From: Pseudorasbora parva | Taxonomy: Eukaryota > Chordata > Actinopteri > Cypriniformes > Gobionidae | DNA: 64,000 bases | Assembly (NCBI RefSeq): GCF_024679245.1 | Contig: NC_090192.1 | Location: 521,501-585,500, forward strand | Direction: 5' to 3' | In this document: positions 46,894 through 59,821 of the stretch, in pieces | Layout of the letters: every line of letters starts with the position of its first letter | Position numbering within the stretch: the first letter of the stretch is position 1 | Made by a program: the position numbers and the translations under genes | Notes under the pieces: generated by a model | Databases searched by the model: none | What the model was told of the DNA's origin: nothing | What the model saw: the letters and a program-made list of their open reading frames with translations, nothing else

Positions 46894-47737
46894 TTTGGAA
46901 GTGACAAACGACCGATATAGGCATATTGGTTGGAGGACATGGAGGAAATTGGTTGGGTTTTTGACCATTCCACAATTTAAAATCCCTCGGCCCTGTTTGA
47001 CACATTACAGCTGGATCCTTTTATTACACAGCTGAGCTTTTCCATCGCTGAGTTCATGAGCTGTCGAACACGAGACATGATGTGTCGAACTCCTCGCCCA
47101 TTAATCAAACATCTGCATCCAGGAGCACAAATCATGCTGGAGATAAACCTAATTCAGCTTCTACCTGACAAACCCAAAGGCCTGGCCGTCTCCAGATGAA
47201 CACGCTGGAATGTTCCACCTGTTTATCCTGCCTTCTCCTACTGTAAACCGCTCCCGACGGATGGTTTTCTTCTCTGGACAACAAAGCTAAATATTGTACA
47301 CTGTGTATATGTGTTTAGATTACTGTCAGGCTCTTTATGATCAGTGGAAACAGCCAGGTTTTTATAATCAAAACTTTTTTAGCCATGCGCTTCTAGATTT
47401 TATTTGTGACATACACATATGTCCTATAGGCATATACAAACTGTGTAAAAAACGGCCGTACGTTATTCTTGGTACACCTAGAACAGGACAGACACACTTT
47501 GAGGAGACGACTGTGAAATCTCTGAAACCGTTCAGCGATCGGCTCTTAGAGTGTTTTATTTTATTTTCTTTGGGTTTCGTTTCAGGCGGAGGTTAACACT
47601 AAAGAAACAGCGAGATATGCAAACACAAACAGACACGGAGGGGTTTCTGTCACGGTCAAGAGCTGGAAAACAAGACACTGTAAGACATACAACAAAAAAA
47701 TATGATAAAATGAAATATATAAAATACAACGAACACA
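46894..47737. other. No recognised feature; right flank of the 62-bp satellite
   Basis: The array ends in 'gtcgcattttttggaagtga'. The rest has no repeat partner and no recognisable frame. Confidence 0.5.
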
Positions 47738-48430
47738 GAGCTGGGAAATATGAAATATAAATGCATGACATCTACCGCAAAGCAAAATAAAGCAGAAAAG
47801 AAATAAAGAGGAAAGGAAAGGAAAGGAAAGGAAAGGAAAGGAAAGGAAAGGAAAGGAAAGGAAAGGAAAGGAAAGGAAAGGAAAGGAAAGGAAAGGAAAG
47901 GAAAGGAAAGGATCTGGGAAATAGTCCTGTTTAAATATAAATCCATGAAATCCCCCACAACAAATAACAATAAATAATAATAAAATAAATAAAATAATAA
48001 TAATAAATATCTGGGAAATATTGTATGACATCCACCACACAAAAGAAAAAAAGAAGAAAAAAGACAGAACTGGGAATTATGAAATATGAAATGTATGGCA
48101 TCTACAGCAAATAAATACAATTATTCAATTAAATTAAAGATCTGGGAAATATAACCGTGTAATATCCACGCAAAACAAAACAAAACACAGATCTGAGAAA
48201 TATGCAATATAAATGCAAGACATCTACTGCAAAGCAAAATAAAGCAAAATAAATGCATTAAAATTAATAAAGCAGAAAAAGCAGAAAAGAAAAGAAAAAA
48301 AACAAAGATCTGGGAAATATTAAATATAAATACATGACATCCACCACAAAAAAAACAAAAACAATGCATAATAATAAAAAATAAATCAAGCAAAATAAAC
48401 AAAATAAAATAAAAGAATCTGAGGCATCTC
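47738..48430. repeat. Degenerate A-rich repeat with seven copies of a 40-bp motif
   Basis: The motif AGATCTGGGAAATAT, followed by AATATAAATGCATGACATC and a CCACCACAAA-like end, recurs near 47740, 47910, 48007, 48067, 48137, 48189 and 48306. The copies are separated by different AAAT/AAAC-rich simple sequence. Minus-strand open frames up to 154 codons (Phe/Ser/Leu-rich) are compositional. Confidence 0.75.
47810..47911. repeat. GGAAA pentanucleotide microsatellite
   Basis: About 20 perfect GGAAA units inside the A-rich repeat block. Confidence 0.95.
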
Positions 48431-48872
48431 AAATCTAGAAATTTCCCCGCAGAGTTATAATGGCTGCTGTTTTATTTTGGTTCATGCTGCCCTATTATCA
48501 TTAATCAAGCCTTGTTCTCGCCATAGGCATGTAAACAACACCGCTCTGCAGCCAAGTAGCCTAATAGCTGGTGTGATTGCTCTAATATCCACGATAAGAG
48601 ACTCGATAAGAGCGTTCACATCAGTGTTGTCATCAGGTTCACATCAGTGCGGTCGAACAGAACCGACTGGACTTTAGAAAACGAGCCTGAATTACCAGCA
48701 GGAAATGAAGCCGGACTCTGCCAGTTTCCAGGCCGTCTGTGATAATCAGTGTAATCAGAATCCAACACCATTACCTTTCATGTTTATGTATTCAGCACTC
48801 TGTCCGTTCCATTCAGTGTTTTATTTCATTAAATGACAAAGATAACAAGCTGTCATCACAGATTTGGCTTTA
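48431..48872. other. No recognised feature
   Basis: Unique-looking spacer up to the TTAA of the next element. Confidence 0.5.
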
Positions 48873-48876
48873 TTAA

Positions 48877-49470
48877 AGGGTTAGTTCACACAAAATTTGT
48901 GTTGAAATAGTTTCTGTGCGCAAAGACACTAAATAACGACTTATATAGTGATGGCTGATTTCAAAACAAAGCTCAGAACCGTTATGAGTCAGTGAGTCGA
49001 TTCATGATTCGAACCGTTATGAGTCAGTGAGTCGATTCATGATTCGAACCGTTATGAGTCAGTGAATCGATTCATGATTCGAATCGCCGAAGTCTCGTGA
49101 TTTCAGCGGTTAGACACGCGATCCGAATCTTGAATCGATTCACTGACTCATAACGGTTCGAAGCTTTGTTCTGAAATCGGCCATCACTATATAAGTCGTT
49201 ATTTAGTGTTTTTGCGCACTAACTCTATTCTGGCCTCTTCATCAATGATTGTCGAGCCGCTGTAATGAGATGGGCTTTGTAACGACGTCTTTAGTGCCTT
49301 TATGGGTCTTGAGAGAGGAAATGACATTGGTGTCAATGAAGGCCTTTCTGAGCCTTCGGATTTCAACACTAATATCTTCATCTGTGTGTGAAGATGAGCG
49401 GAGGTCTGACGGCTGGCCAACCACAGGAGGAATTAATCACACAATGCACATTTCAGGCTGAACTAACCCT
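48877..49470. mobile_element. TTAA-flanked fold-back element, 594 bp, with internal 35-bp triplication
   Basis: The ends are AGGGTTAGTTC and GAACTAACCCT, with TTAA at 48873-48876 and 49471-49474. Inner arms ('aataacgacttatatagtga' and its inverse ending near 49208) form a second, larger inverted repeat. Between them a 35-bp unit starting GAACCGTTATGAGTCAGTGA is present three times in tandem (48976-49080), with a partial inverse in the right arm. The terminal sequence is close to that of the 17.05-kb element (AGGGATAGTTC). No transposase. Confidence 0.85.
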
Positions 49471-49474
49471 TTAA

Positions 49475-50490
<1,016 letters not shown>

Positions 50491-51072
50491 TCTTCTCATA
50501 GGTCTTCACAATTTATGATGTCATCACCCCAGAAAGGTCACATGATGCAGGTGGAAGAACCAAACTAGTCTTATCAGTCCCTGATGATAACCTTACGGCC
50601 TTCTCTCCGAACCGGCACTGAGATACGAACAGTGTGACAGAACTGTTGCTCAATTATCCTCCTGGGCTCTGGGGAATCACTGGGCCATGGAGAAAGTTCA
50701 GCAGGAAACGTCATCTGAGCCAGTGAAGCCTGAGCCACCTGTTGCCACAACAGACATTAATCCTAGTGGTCAGCGCAGGACACTGCACTTAATCCAGCAT
50801 CCCGCGCAGGTTCAGCGAGCCGCGTTTATAATGTTTTGCACATATATCTGGCTCTTCAGATTAAAGCACTGCAGATCATATAGGCTGAAATGACAGCTCG
50901 TGATCACTATATAAAGGTTTGACATATTAAAAACCATCTAAACTGCCAGTATCACTCCATCATAATCAGTATCAATATTTCAGCCGTTTTGCCCAGTGTC
51001 AAGCAGCCTGTCAGACCTGAATCTTTTGTAATATTATTATTATTATAATTATAATTATAATTATTTCTAGTA
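50491..51072. other. No recognised feature
   Basis: Unique-looking sequence. The ATTATA-rich run at about 51030-51065 precedes the next element end. Confidence 0.5.
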
Positions 51073-51200
51073 TTAAAGGGTTAGTTCAGCCAGAAATGAA
51101 ATGTCTGTCATTAACTCCTCCCCCTAATGTCGCTCCACACCCGTAAGACCTCCGTTCATCTTCACACACAGTTTAAGATATTTTATATTTAGTCCGAGAG
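51073..51200 (+). mobile_element. Left end of a TTAA element (AGGGTTAGTTC family)
   Basis: The end TTAAAGGGTTAGTTCAGCC matches 48873 and 58624 ('ctaaagggttagttcagcca'). No right end is found, so it is truncated, possibly by the GC-rich block that follows. Confidence 0.6.
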
Positions 51201-51359
51201 TGTATGCAACTGTATGCACACTATACTGTCTGCTATGCGCATATCAACTCGTCGTGCTAGAGTATGCGACCGCCATCAGGTGCTACCGGCTAAGACCGAA
51301 GCCTGATAGCAGGAACTACTAGCTGTCAGCTTAAGCTGTTACGTGTCTCCGTCCAAGGA

Positions 51360-51990
51360 ACTCGATCCCCCCCCAGGGAGGCCCCCCAAAGCCTCCTGCC
51401 TGCCGGGCTACTCGTGACCAATACTGAGTCCGGGGAACGACTTCAGGGAGGCTTGGTGAAGCCCACTCCCTGCTAGCAGACCATGCTAGCCACCCTGGCT
51501 AGCAACCATGTTTAATGTCATAGCAGCTGGGGACCTGGCTCACCCTCCGGGAGGCCTAGAGATGCCTACTCCCTGTCACCCAGTGGCCGAGGCCCTGGAC
51601 CACCCCCTCAGGGGAAGCCAGATGAGGCCTGCTGGAACCCAGCAGGCCCTCAGGGAGGCCCTGCAAGGCCTACTACCTGTCTTCCAGTGACTGAAGCCCA
51701 GAAACAACCCCTCGGGGGAAGCCAGATGAGGCCTACTGCTACACAGCAGGCCCTCAGGGAGAACTGGTGAGGCCTGCTAACTGCCATCTGGTGACTGGAG
51801 CCCAGGAACACCCCTTCAGGGGAGGCCAGAGGCGGCCTGCTGTACCTCAGCAGGCCCTCAGGGAGGCCTGAAGAAGCCTACTGCCTGTCATCCAGCGCTG
51901 ATTCCCTGGAGTACCCCCTCAGGGGAAGCCAGACGAGGCCTACTGCTACACAGCAGGCCCTCAGGGAGGCCTAGGGAGGACTACTAACTG
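51360..51990. repeat. GC-rich degenerate tandem repeat, period about 105 bp
   Basis: The core CCCTCAGGGGAAGCCAGATG, followed by AGGCCTACTGCTACACAGCA, recurs near 51605, 51711, 51807 and 51915, with weaker units before. Spacings of 96-108 bp show unequal decay. Several copies hold a hairpin such as GGCCTGCTG/CAGCAGGCC at about 51631-51652. Base composition is sharply different from the flanks. Not recognised as a family; it could be internal sequence of the DIRS-like element to the right. Confidence 0.75.
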
Positions 51991-53823
51991 GGCTTATAGC
52001 CATGCCGGCGACAAATGCTCGCTGGCGGGTTGGATGAATGCTAGCCGCTCCATGTTGGGCTGACAGTGGCTGTCTGCTTGGCTGATGAAGAAATAGCCAT
52101 CCAGTTACCACCTGGGGACTCATCCCCTGGGAGGCCCTACGAGGCCTACCTGTTGACGAGCTACTGCTGACTGTGACAACAAAAAAGGGAAGATATCTCC
52201 TAGGCGCACATGGGCCCTGATGTCGCCACTTCAACCAGAAGGCCTGTTGAGGCCTCCTGTTCCGAGTCTGCTGCCTGGACTGTCCGGGCTGGCTGCTCAC
52301 AGCTCAAAGCTGGCTTCATTCGGAGGCTCACGGGGTCCTCCCTGCGAAGCCCAGTCTCCTCCGGCAGTACCTACAACACAAACCTAATTGCATCGCCAAA
52401 GCGGTGTACTCAGCAAAAAAAATTCTCCTCCAACCCTCTAAGTGAGGAGAGTACAACTTACAACACCAGCCTCGGGGCGACCGCTCCTCTTATCCAGCGG
52501 CCTGCCGTTTACACTAGGGCGTCAGCCATGGCGGTGCTTGGGTTCCAGGGGAGCATCCAACGCTGGACCCTCACAAGGCACACAGGTTGTGCGTGGAGCT
52601 CACCCTGAGCCCTAAAAGGTGGAGCAAAAACACAGAGCAATGGGCAAAATTATTGCAAGTATGCGAATAATGATTACCACGGTCCCACATCTCTTGGATG
52701 GGATTAATTATCTTGGCCCAGGTGGCCCACAAAACCTTACCGCCATACAGGCTAAGTTTCCAAATCTCATACTTCTCCCACCTTTTCCCATCTGCATTAC
52801 CAAACCCCGAATGCAGAAACGGGGGCGGGCCCTGGCCAGGCGACTCTAACATGAGAGGAGGCTGAATAGGGGTGCGTGAAACCTCCTTACACACCACCAC
52901 CTGTAAATAACAGCCTAGGCTAACCATTTTTTTTTTTTTGGTAGCCTGAAAGGGCATGTCTGTATACCAGTATCTGCTAAGGCTGGGAGCACCCAAGCCA
53001 TAGAAACCTAATGCCCCAAGCCCCGCGGGGGCTGGGCAAACATATGCTTCGTTCGCGTGTTAGCCTAACTCACCCTTACGTTTGCTTCACGTCCGCAGGG
53101 GGTAACGCTAAAACACTTGCCCTCCGGTGGCCCGGAGCTTTAAGCCGAGCCGCTAGGAACACCCACACTCGCTTAGTTTGTAAAACATATTTCCGCGAGA
53201 ATGAGCGGTAGCCCACTCTCAACATACTGAGAGAAAACACCACAGTAACAAATTTACTTTGCTGGCACAACGTGATGGCTACTCTCCACTAGCGAGGCTA
53301 GCTCTAACCAGCCGCATCACGGCTTCTACAAAAAAGATCGTTCTGGCCACCAAACCGGGGAACTAGCGGCCCTTACAACACACCCTCGGCGGGGAGCACA
53401 CAGCATTTAAGACAAATAAACCTCCCTCATACTGAGGACTTACCCGCTCCCACCGGCGCGCGATGACATCTGTGCACAGGCATATACTCACAGCGTCCAG
53501 CGTGCGGGCACACCGCCCGAGGGTTGCTTTCCGACGAAGCGTCCAACGACGAATCTCCCTTTACGACCCCTCGTGGCCACTCAGGGAAGCGGTCGAGTTT
53601 ACTCAGACAACGCCTTTCACACAAGGAAAAAACACCACTTTCCCGCTTCTAGTGCTTCATGATAATTTCTCGATAAGCCCATAACAAAAAGCACCCCAAA
53701 CCTGAAGGGGGCGCCTGCTCACCAGACCAGACGGGCCGTCAGAGTCTCACGTCCGCTCATCATTGGCCCCGCCCGGCCTGATGTCAAGCGCCGAGGGAAA
53801 AGGTGGGGGGAAGGGCTCGCTTA
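51991..53823. other. GC-rich unassigned block between tandem repeat and gag remnant
   Basis: Composition matches its neighbours on both sides rather than the AT-rich genome, so it is probably part of the same retroelement insertion. I could not find reverse transcriptase, RNase H or tyrosine recombinase motifs on the minus strand, where they would follow gag. Confidence 0.4.
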
Positions 53824-55267
53824 CTACCTCCGTTTCGCCCTACGCTGGTTCCGGTCTTCGTCACCGGCACCTTTCCTCCGGTTCCGGGTGTCCCGCCTCT
53901 TTTGAGCCCTACTCCGCCACGCAGGGGGCGCCCGAGAGGCCACGCTCGCTCGCTGGTCTTGCCTCCGGTCCTCAGACCGTGACGTACCAGAGACACCCGT
54001 CTGCCTGGGCGCGGCCCCGGACCTCAGCAGGATACAGGTCTTAAATGCTGCTGAGCGCGCCTTCACCTCTCAAAACCTTCCCACCACCGCCTCGACGGAG
54101 GTGCCGAAGAGCTCAGAGGGCGAAACCGGGGCATCGAGGAGAAAGGCCCTTTCTTTCCCCCCGATGTCCGCAAGGTTCAGCCACAGATGTCTCTCCGTGG
54201 CCACCATAGCCGCTGTTTGTTTGGTGGCCCGGAGAGCTAGATCTGTGGTGCGGCGGAGCTCAGCCATCGCATCAGGGGGTAGGCCACCCTGACGTTCCCC
54301 CTGATCGAGGTCCTTCAGCAGGTCGGCTTGGTAAGCCTGCAGCACCGCCATGGTGTGCAGCGCCGCCGCCGCCTGACCGGCTGACGTGTACGCCCTGCCG
54401 TTCAAACGTGAGGTCGTTCTCAAAGGTTTGGACGGCAGGGTGGGAGCTCTCAATGTGGATGCCCGGCCAGACGCGAGATAGTTCGCGAACGTCTCATCTA
54501 CTGGCGGCATCGACACGTACCCCGCCTCGGCCACTCCTTCCACATCACCGAAATTAGCCCGCTGACGGCGGAATAAGCGAGCCGAGAACGGGTCTTCCAT
54601 GCCCCCGCGATCTGCTCGTGGAGATCGGGGAGGAATGGAAGGCTCCCAAGAGCTGGGGGGTTATAGCCGGAGAGAAACCGATCATCCAGGCGATTTGGAC
54701 GAGCGGTTTCTCCCCTAACGCGCCGCCACGGCACCTGCAGCCGATCGGCGGCCCGTTCCATCACCTCCAACAGCTCCCCGTACACGGGGCAGGATGGCTG
54801 GGAGGGTTCGGCCTCGGCCGCTTCACCACCCTCCACTTCCATCCCTTGCTGAAGTGGGAGCTCCTCGGCCGACGATGAGGAGAAGTTATAACCCAACTCC
54901 CCCTCCGGCGGCCGCCCCTCGTGATCTGGCCCATCGCCGAGAACAACCTCCGTCTCTAGACGGCGGGCCAGATCCAGCTGGGAGCCCCAGGACATAAGTC
55001 GCCGCTCAGCCTCGGCAGAAGCGGGACCACTCCCAGCCGCCGGACCCTCTTCCCTCGAGAAAAGGGCCAGACGAGAGCGGAGCATCTTTAGAGACAGACG
55101 CTCACAGTTCGCGCAGGAGGCTCTTTCTTATAAAAAACCTCCCGTGCGTGCTCCTCACCCAGGCAGAACACGCAGAGTGTATGTGTGTCCTCAGGTGTGA
55201 GAAACCTGGGACACGGGTCTGCACACTTTCTGAAGCCGTGCTTCCTCTTGTGCACACACTTGGACAT
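53824..55267 (-). pseudogene. DIRS-like retrotransposon gag, frameshifted
   Basis: The probable start is at 55267 (MSKCVHKRKHGF). The first part has a CxxC...CxxC-type cysteine cluster (KCADPC...LCVFCLGEEHA) before breaking near 55090. The second frame (55085-54498) begins MLRSRLALFSRE and is acidic and Pro-rich. The third (54600-54070) carries VSMPPVDETFANYLA, TLPSKPLRTTSRLNG, AAALHTMAVLQAYQADLLKD, LRRTTDLALRATKQTA and FLLDAPVSPSELFGTSVE. I recognise these blocks as the capsid-like gag of fish DIRS elements (tyrosine-recombinase retrotransposons). After a TGA the same frame continues with a basic Arg-rich tail (54066-53824). Two frameshifts and a stop make it dead. Confidence 0.7.
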
Positions 55268-55500
55268 GATGTTTTTTACTTAGAATCAGACAAGACAGTC
55301 CCTGAAGACAAATTGGATGCGGTTGTGTTTGCAAGGCGCCCTTTTATGCTTCCTGGTCGCACGTCGATGACCTCAGAGGCTGTCGCCGGTCAGTAGGACT
55401 GATGTGATTGGATAGCGTTTCAGACACCGGTCACACTGGAGGCGTTCCCCGTAGCGTCAAGCTGACGCTGCTCGAGTTCCCTTTCGAAACGGAAAGTGTG
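55268..55500 (-). promoter_or_regulatory. Probable 5' terminal region of the DIRS-like element
   Basis: On the minus strand this runs from 'tccgtttcgaaagggaactc' (about 55495) through a GC-rich stretch to 'gcataaaagggcgcc' (about 55337-55352), a TATA-like box about 70-80 bp before the gag start. The 'ttcgaaagggaac' block resembles the ends of fish DIRS elements. The boundary is approximate and no matching terminal repeat was found elsewhere. Confidence 0.45.
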
Positions 55501-56075
55501 TTATTTTTGGATGTAAACTGACCCAACCAATGGAGTGCATCCGGGGGTGGGGCTATCTGTTTTGTATTGACCAATGGCAGGCGCCGAGTGTTCATTATTG
55601 AACTGATCTCAGGACAGGCAAACTGTGCACCATCTGAAGCATTCAATTACATGAGAATTAATATGTTTACTCAATTACTCTGAGTATTAGATTGCACACG
55701 ACTGCACATGTTCACACTTCACAAACACAAACTATCAAAACCACTTATGGAAATATGCCTGATCAATAAGAAACATGCACTGTTTATACAGATGTAATTA
55801 GTAAACTAATGTCGGACGAGTGCCGGGATGGAGAACATCTGCGGCCTTTGGACCAGACGAAGAGCTGAGACTCCATATCAGAAGAGCTGCTGCGAGTCCG
55901 TCTGATTATTCGTATTATTTATTATTCTTTATCGCATTATTCACACAGAGCCCTGATGATGTTTACGGCGCATTCTGCTGTCAAAATATTTACAGGCCAG
56001 CGGAGCTGATGCTTGATGGACTCACCTAAGCAGATGACTTCAGCCGATCTGATGATACCAACCCGAGCACTTTAC
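55501..56075. other. No recognised feature
   Basis: Return to AT-rich composition with no gene-like frame. Confidence 0.5.
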
Positions 56076-56315
56076 ACACACACACACGTGCGCACACACC
56101 CATGCATACACACACACACACACGCACACACACACGCATATACACGCACACACTCTTGTGCACACGCACACACACACTCATGCACACACGCGTACACATT
56201 CGCTCACACACACACACGCACGCACACACTCACTATCGCTCACACACACACACACACTCACTCTTGCACACACACACGCACTCTCACTCAAGCACTCACA
56301 CACACACACACACTT
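56076..56315. repeat. Imperfect CA microsatellite
   Basis: CA repeats with many CG, CT and CATGCA interruptions. Ser/His/Thr-rich frames on both strands are by-products. Confidence 0.9.
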
Positions 56316-56430
56316 CTCACCCCATTGGCAGATCATTTTGCCTGTTTTAAGCAATAATATCTCATGTCGTTTTACTGATCTAGTAAATGCATCTTGATTT
56401 AAGAATATTTAGACATTTGGACTGATTTAC
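56316..56430 (+). mobile_element. Angel-like fold-back, right-half fragment
   Basis: 'ctcaccccattggcagatca' to 'gatttaagaatatttagaca' matches the right arm of 20649-21093. The left arm is replaced by the CA tract. Confidence 0.75.
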
Positions 56431-56868
56431 TTCCGATGGTCTGGTTGCAGCATCACTCCATGATTTATCCTCACCAAACAGCAAAGAGCGAAACACACTC
56501 AGCCCAAGACATCAGAAGCGGAGTGTGTGGATGCAGTCAGACGCGCTTTACTCGCAGGTATTTCTCTTCAAGGTGAAATCATCAGTGCACAGTGCACATA
56601 TATAAATGCAGTCCAAATCAGCTCAAATGAGCACAATCCTTTTTAATCCGGTCATGAATCCGGCTGTGAACCGGACCTTCAGGTCAGAGCGAGAGCAACG
56701 ACTCCAACAGAAGCACAGTAAACTTCACACACACTGCCTTAGAGCACTACATATCACACACTCTAATAAAGACGTTTATTATCGGAATGAGAAACACTGG
56801 AGGTCAAGCATTTTTCACCCAAGGGACTTTGGGCGGATCTCGGTGGGCCAGCTCTCACACTCACTCTC
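56431..56868. other. No recognised feature
   Basis: Spacer between two CA tracts; no gene seen. Confidence 0.5.
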
Positions 56869-56886
56869 TCACACACACACACACAC

Positions 56887-56972
<86 letters not shown>
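56869..56972. repeat. CA microsatellite
   Basis: About 50 CA units with a single CG interruption. Confidence 0.95.
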
Positions 56973-57639
56973 ACCAATCCGTTGTTGTTGTTTTTCTTTT
57001 CTTCTATAGACTGTACTCACAAAGGTATAACGATCAAGATAAACTTTAAAATTCCCCGGAGTTGTCCTTTCATCTATTACTGATGATGAATGTTCATTAG
57101 TTGCTGATGCAGTAATCATTAATACATGTGTTAGTTCTTCATCAGTTCTACATGTGATTAATGTAGTTGTATGTGCGGCACATAACCGTTCTCGGCACGG
57201 GCCGTGTGACTGTAAAACATAACTGACAGAGCCTCAGACGATACAGATTAAATGTTGGTCCACTAGCAGATGTTTCACACACACTGAGCTCTCGCTGATC
57301 ATGCTGCCCAAAGCCGGCGGCAAACAGGACCGTTCCAAATGTGATTTCAGAAGAATGCAGGCTTGATTTACCACTGATAATGCAACGCTTTAGATGAATA
57401 AACTGCAGCATGAAACTGAAGATTGTCATCCCACTGGCGCTGCCATATCAGCCCCGGCCTGCGCTCACGGAGGGAGATCAGGGGAAATGTGCTGTGGGCT
57501 GGGGAAGTGGTTAAGTGACACTGCAAACGTCATGCTCTTGGGGAAAAGATGGCTTGCCTGCATATAAAAAATAATAATATATGTGGTACGTCTTCTGCAG
57601 CCGCATTCAAACACACTCTTCTTCAAATACGATTTCGAC
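56973..57639. other. No recognised feature
   Basis: Unique-looking sequence up to the dispersed repeat. Confidence 0.5.
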
Positions 57640-57865
57640 TAAATATCCAAATAAAATGAATTACTAAATTAATTCTATAAACTATAATACTGATCTGCCA
57701 GCATTGTCTCTCTCTGATAAATTAAAATAAGCTGATAACATCACTGTTTACTTCAGAACGACTGTACAGCCAAATCTAATTCTGCTGCAGTATTGTCCTG
57801 TTTAACACTGAAGCTGCTCTGACACAATCGCCGCTGGAGAAGAGCGATAGAAATAAAGATGATTG
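57640..57865 (+). repeat. Dispersed repeat, copy 2 (partner at 4367-4607)
   Basis: Same orientation and nearly the same sequence as the 4.37-kb copy, including 'gtactgtacagccaaatcta'-like and 'gaagctgctctgacacaatc' blocks. The tail is 'gaaataaagatgattgac'. Confidence 0.75.
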
Positions 57866-58626
57866 ACTAAAGTCAGTGAAGTCTCAGGTTTCCTCAGAAA
57901 TCTGAAGTCATTCCCGATTAGTCACTTCATAAACATTTTTGCCTTCACTTCTCATTTTAAAGATATTTCATCAAAGTAACTCATTAGAGCATTTTAAAAA
58001 CAGCGAGAAATCCACGTCCTAAAATAACTCCAGCATAACATTTCCTCTTCACTCTATCGGTCTTACTTTCAGCAATATTCATCTTCTTCCCCAGTTCTGA
58101 GATGAAGAGTCAGGGGAACTTGAGACAAAACAATATTGTTACTTCAACTCGCAGGAATTTGTGGGCAGAAGCTCAAAAAGACGAACCCCTGGAGGATGGA
58201 AGGCCACTGGAGACGCCAGAACTCAGAGCAACAAACAAACGCTCTGCAGGCGACTCGCACATCACACTCATCGCTCGATGTGTCCGCAGTTTAACACGCT
58301 GACCATCCACAGAACAGCCACTGCTCTTCTAACAACGCTCTTACAACCTTAGCCATAAACACAACAGCAGAGACACTAAGGGATAATGCTCTGCTTCGCC
58401 TCGGGGTCCTGATCACTCTGAAGGGGTTTATTCTGCGATAACAATCGGCTGGGTGGACATTATCCGCTTATTACACACCTACTAGTCTCAAATAATTTAC
58501 ACACTAAATATTGTCTGGAGATTAAATATTTTATTAGCTCTTCTGCAAAGCTTCCGCGAAGAAGAACAGTTCCAACCTGCTTTAAGCCTTTATCTATTGC
58601 TGCTAAATGTTGAGAATGAATGCTAA
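57866..58626. other. No recognised feature
   Basis: The short frames at 58102-58352 look non-coding. Confidence 0.5.
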
Positions 58627-58840
58627 AGGGTTAGTTCAGCCAAAAATGAACCCAAGCCTCTGATTTACTCACCCTCAGGTCATTATAGGTGTTTATGACA
58701 TTCTTCTGTCAGACAAATACATCAGAGTTATATTTAAAAAGTCCAGCCTAACGTTAATCCCAGCAGTAGTTGTAGTTGTGTTTGGAGTCCATTAAATGCA
58801 GCTGTCTGTCAAATAACGTGCTCCACACGACTCCGATGGG
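58627..58840 (+). mobile_element. AGGGTTAGTTC-type element, left part (split by a TTAA element)
   Basis: It begins AAAGGGTTAGTTCAGCC like the elements at 48877 and 51073. It is interrupted at TTAA 58841. The sequence after 59528 ('tagagccttctgattccaat', to about 59640) reads as its continuation. Confidence 0.6.
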
Positions 58841-58844
58841 TTAA

Positions 58845-59524
58845 AGGTGAACTATGTAGTATTTTTGCAGTAAAATATCCAAAAACCACTAGGCCAGTGT
58901 TATATATTTTGTTCAGTTGAGTACCTACAATATCCCAGAAGTTTCCAACTATTTGTAAATTGTGACAAAATTGCTATTTTAACTGAGGACCGGGACGTGT
59001 CAGCATTGCTTTTGAGGGAGTCGCCTGTCAATTGCGTCATATCTGCGTTACCCTCGGTTTCGGCTTTTATTTGACAGGAGCGCTTTACTCTTAGCAGTGT
59101 GAACAAGTGAACGCACGGAGTAACGTCATAACATCGTTTTGAACACACTTAAATGTATCTAATATGATAAACAGAGCTCCATTACCTCAAAATCATAACC
59201 GGAAGAGCGGATCTGTGCAGGCGCCGGCGAATGTGTCCCGTCCCGTCATAATAAAAGTCCCGGTATTCGTGAGGCAGGTGTGTGTTTAACAATCGCTCCA
59301 GCGGTCGTGCTCAGCTCCTCAACACTCGGTCCTGCTCTGCTTTAGACTACAGTAACGTTAATAACCGCATGCATGAACGTGATTTCTGCCCGAGTCCTAT
59401 TTTCCACCGGCTGTGATGAGAAGACCACATCTCCCAAGATGCTGCGCTCACACTTTGCTTCATCAAACTACGATTTGTTTTGAATATGCGCCCTCCAGTG
59501 GACGGAAAGCTGCATAGTGCACCT
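58845..59524. mobile_element. TTAA-flanked short element, 680 bp
   Basis: The ends are AGGTGAACTATGTAG and CTGCATAGTGCACCT, imperfect inverted repeats, with TTAA at 58841-58844 and 59525-59528. The interior is non-coding. It differs in terminal sequence from the AGGG... group and sits inside one of its members. Confidence 0.8.
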
Positions 59525-59821
59525 TTAATAGAGCCTTCTGATTCCAATCGATGCGTTTGTGTCAGAAAAATATCCATATTCAAAACTTTATAAAGGAAAC
59601 CCGCCTTGAAGTCTTCCATTGTAACCCACGGCTGTTTAAGCCACAAGATGGCGCCAGCGTTAAGCACAGAAGTAGAACCAGTCAGGATAACTCACAGTAC
59701 CCGGATGAGCGGTGTGTGTTATCTGGGAATAACATACCGCTGGAATACGCGATTGACCAATCAGAGTCAAGTATTTCAGAGAGCCGTGTAATAAGCAAGA
59801 ATTACCAACCAGAGGCTGACA

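Noticed and set aside
47582..48120. Minus-strand frames rich in Phe/Leu/Ser as membrane proteins
   Set aside because: They are translations of A-rich simple sequence, including the GGAAA tract (repeating PFLSF), not hydrophobic helices of a real gene.
51508..52608. Open frames in the GC-rich block as host coding exons
   Set aside because: They follow a degenerate tandem repeat, overlap on both strands and show no recognisable domain.
53763..54044. Plus-strand open frames opposite the gag remnant
   Set aside because: They are shadows of the minus-strand gag, which carries the recognisable blocks.
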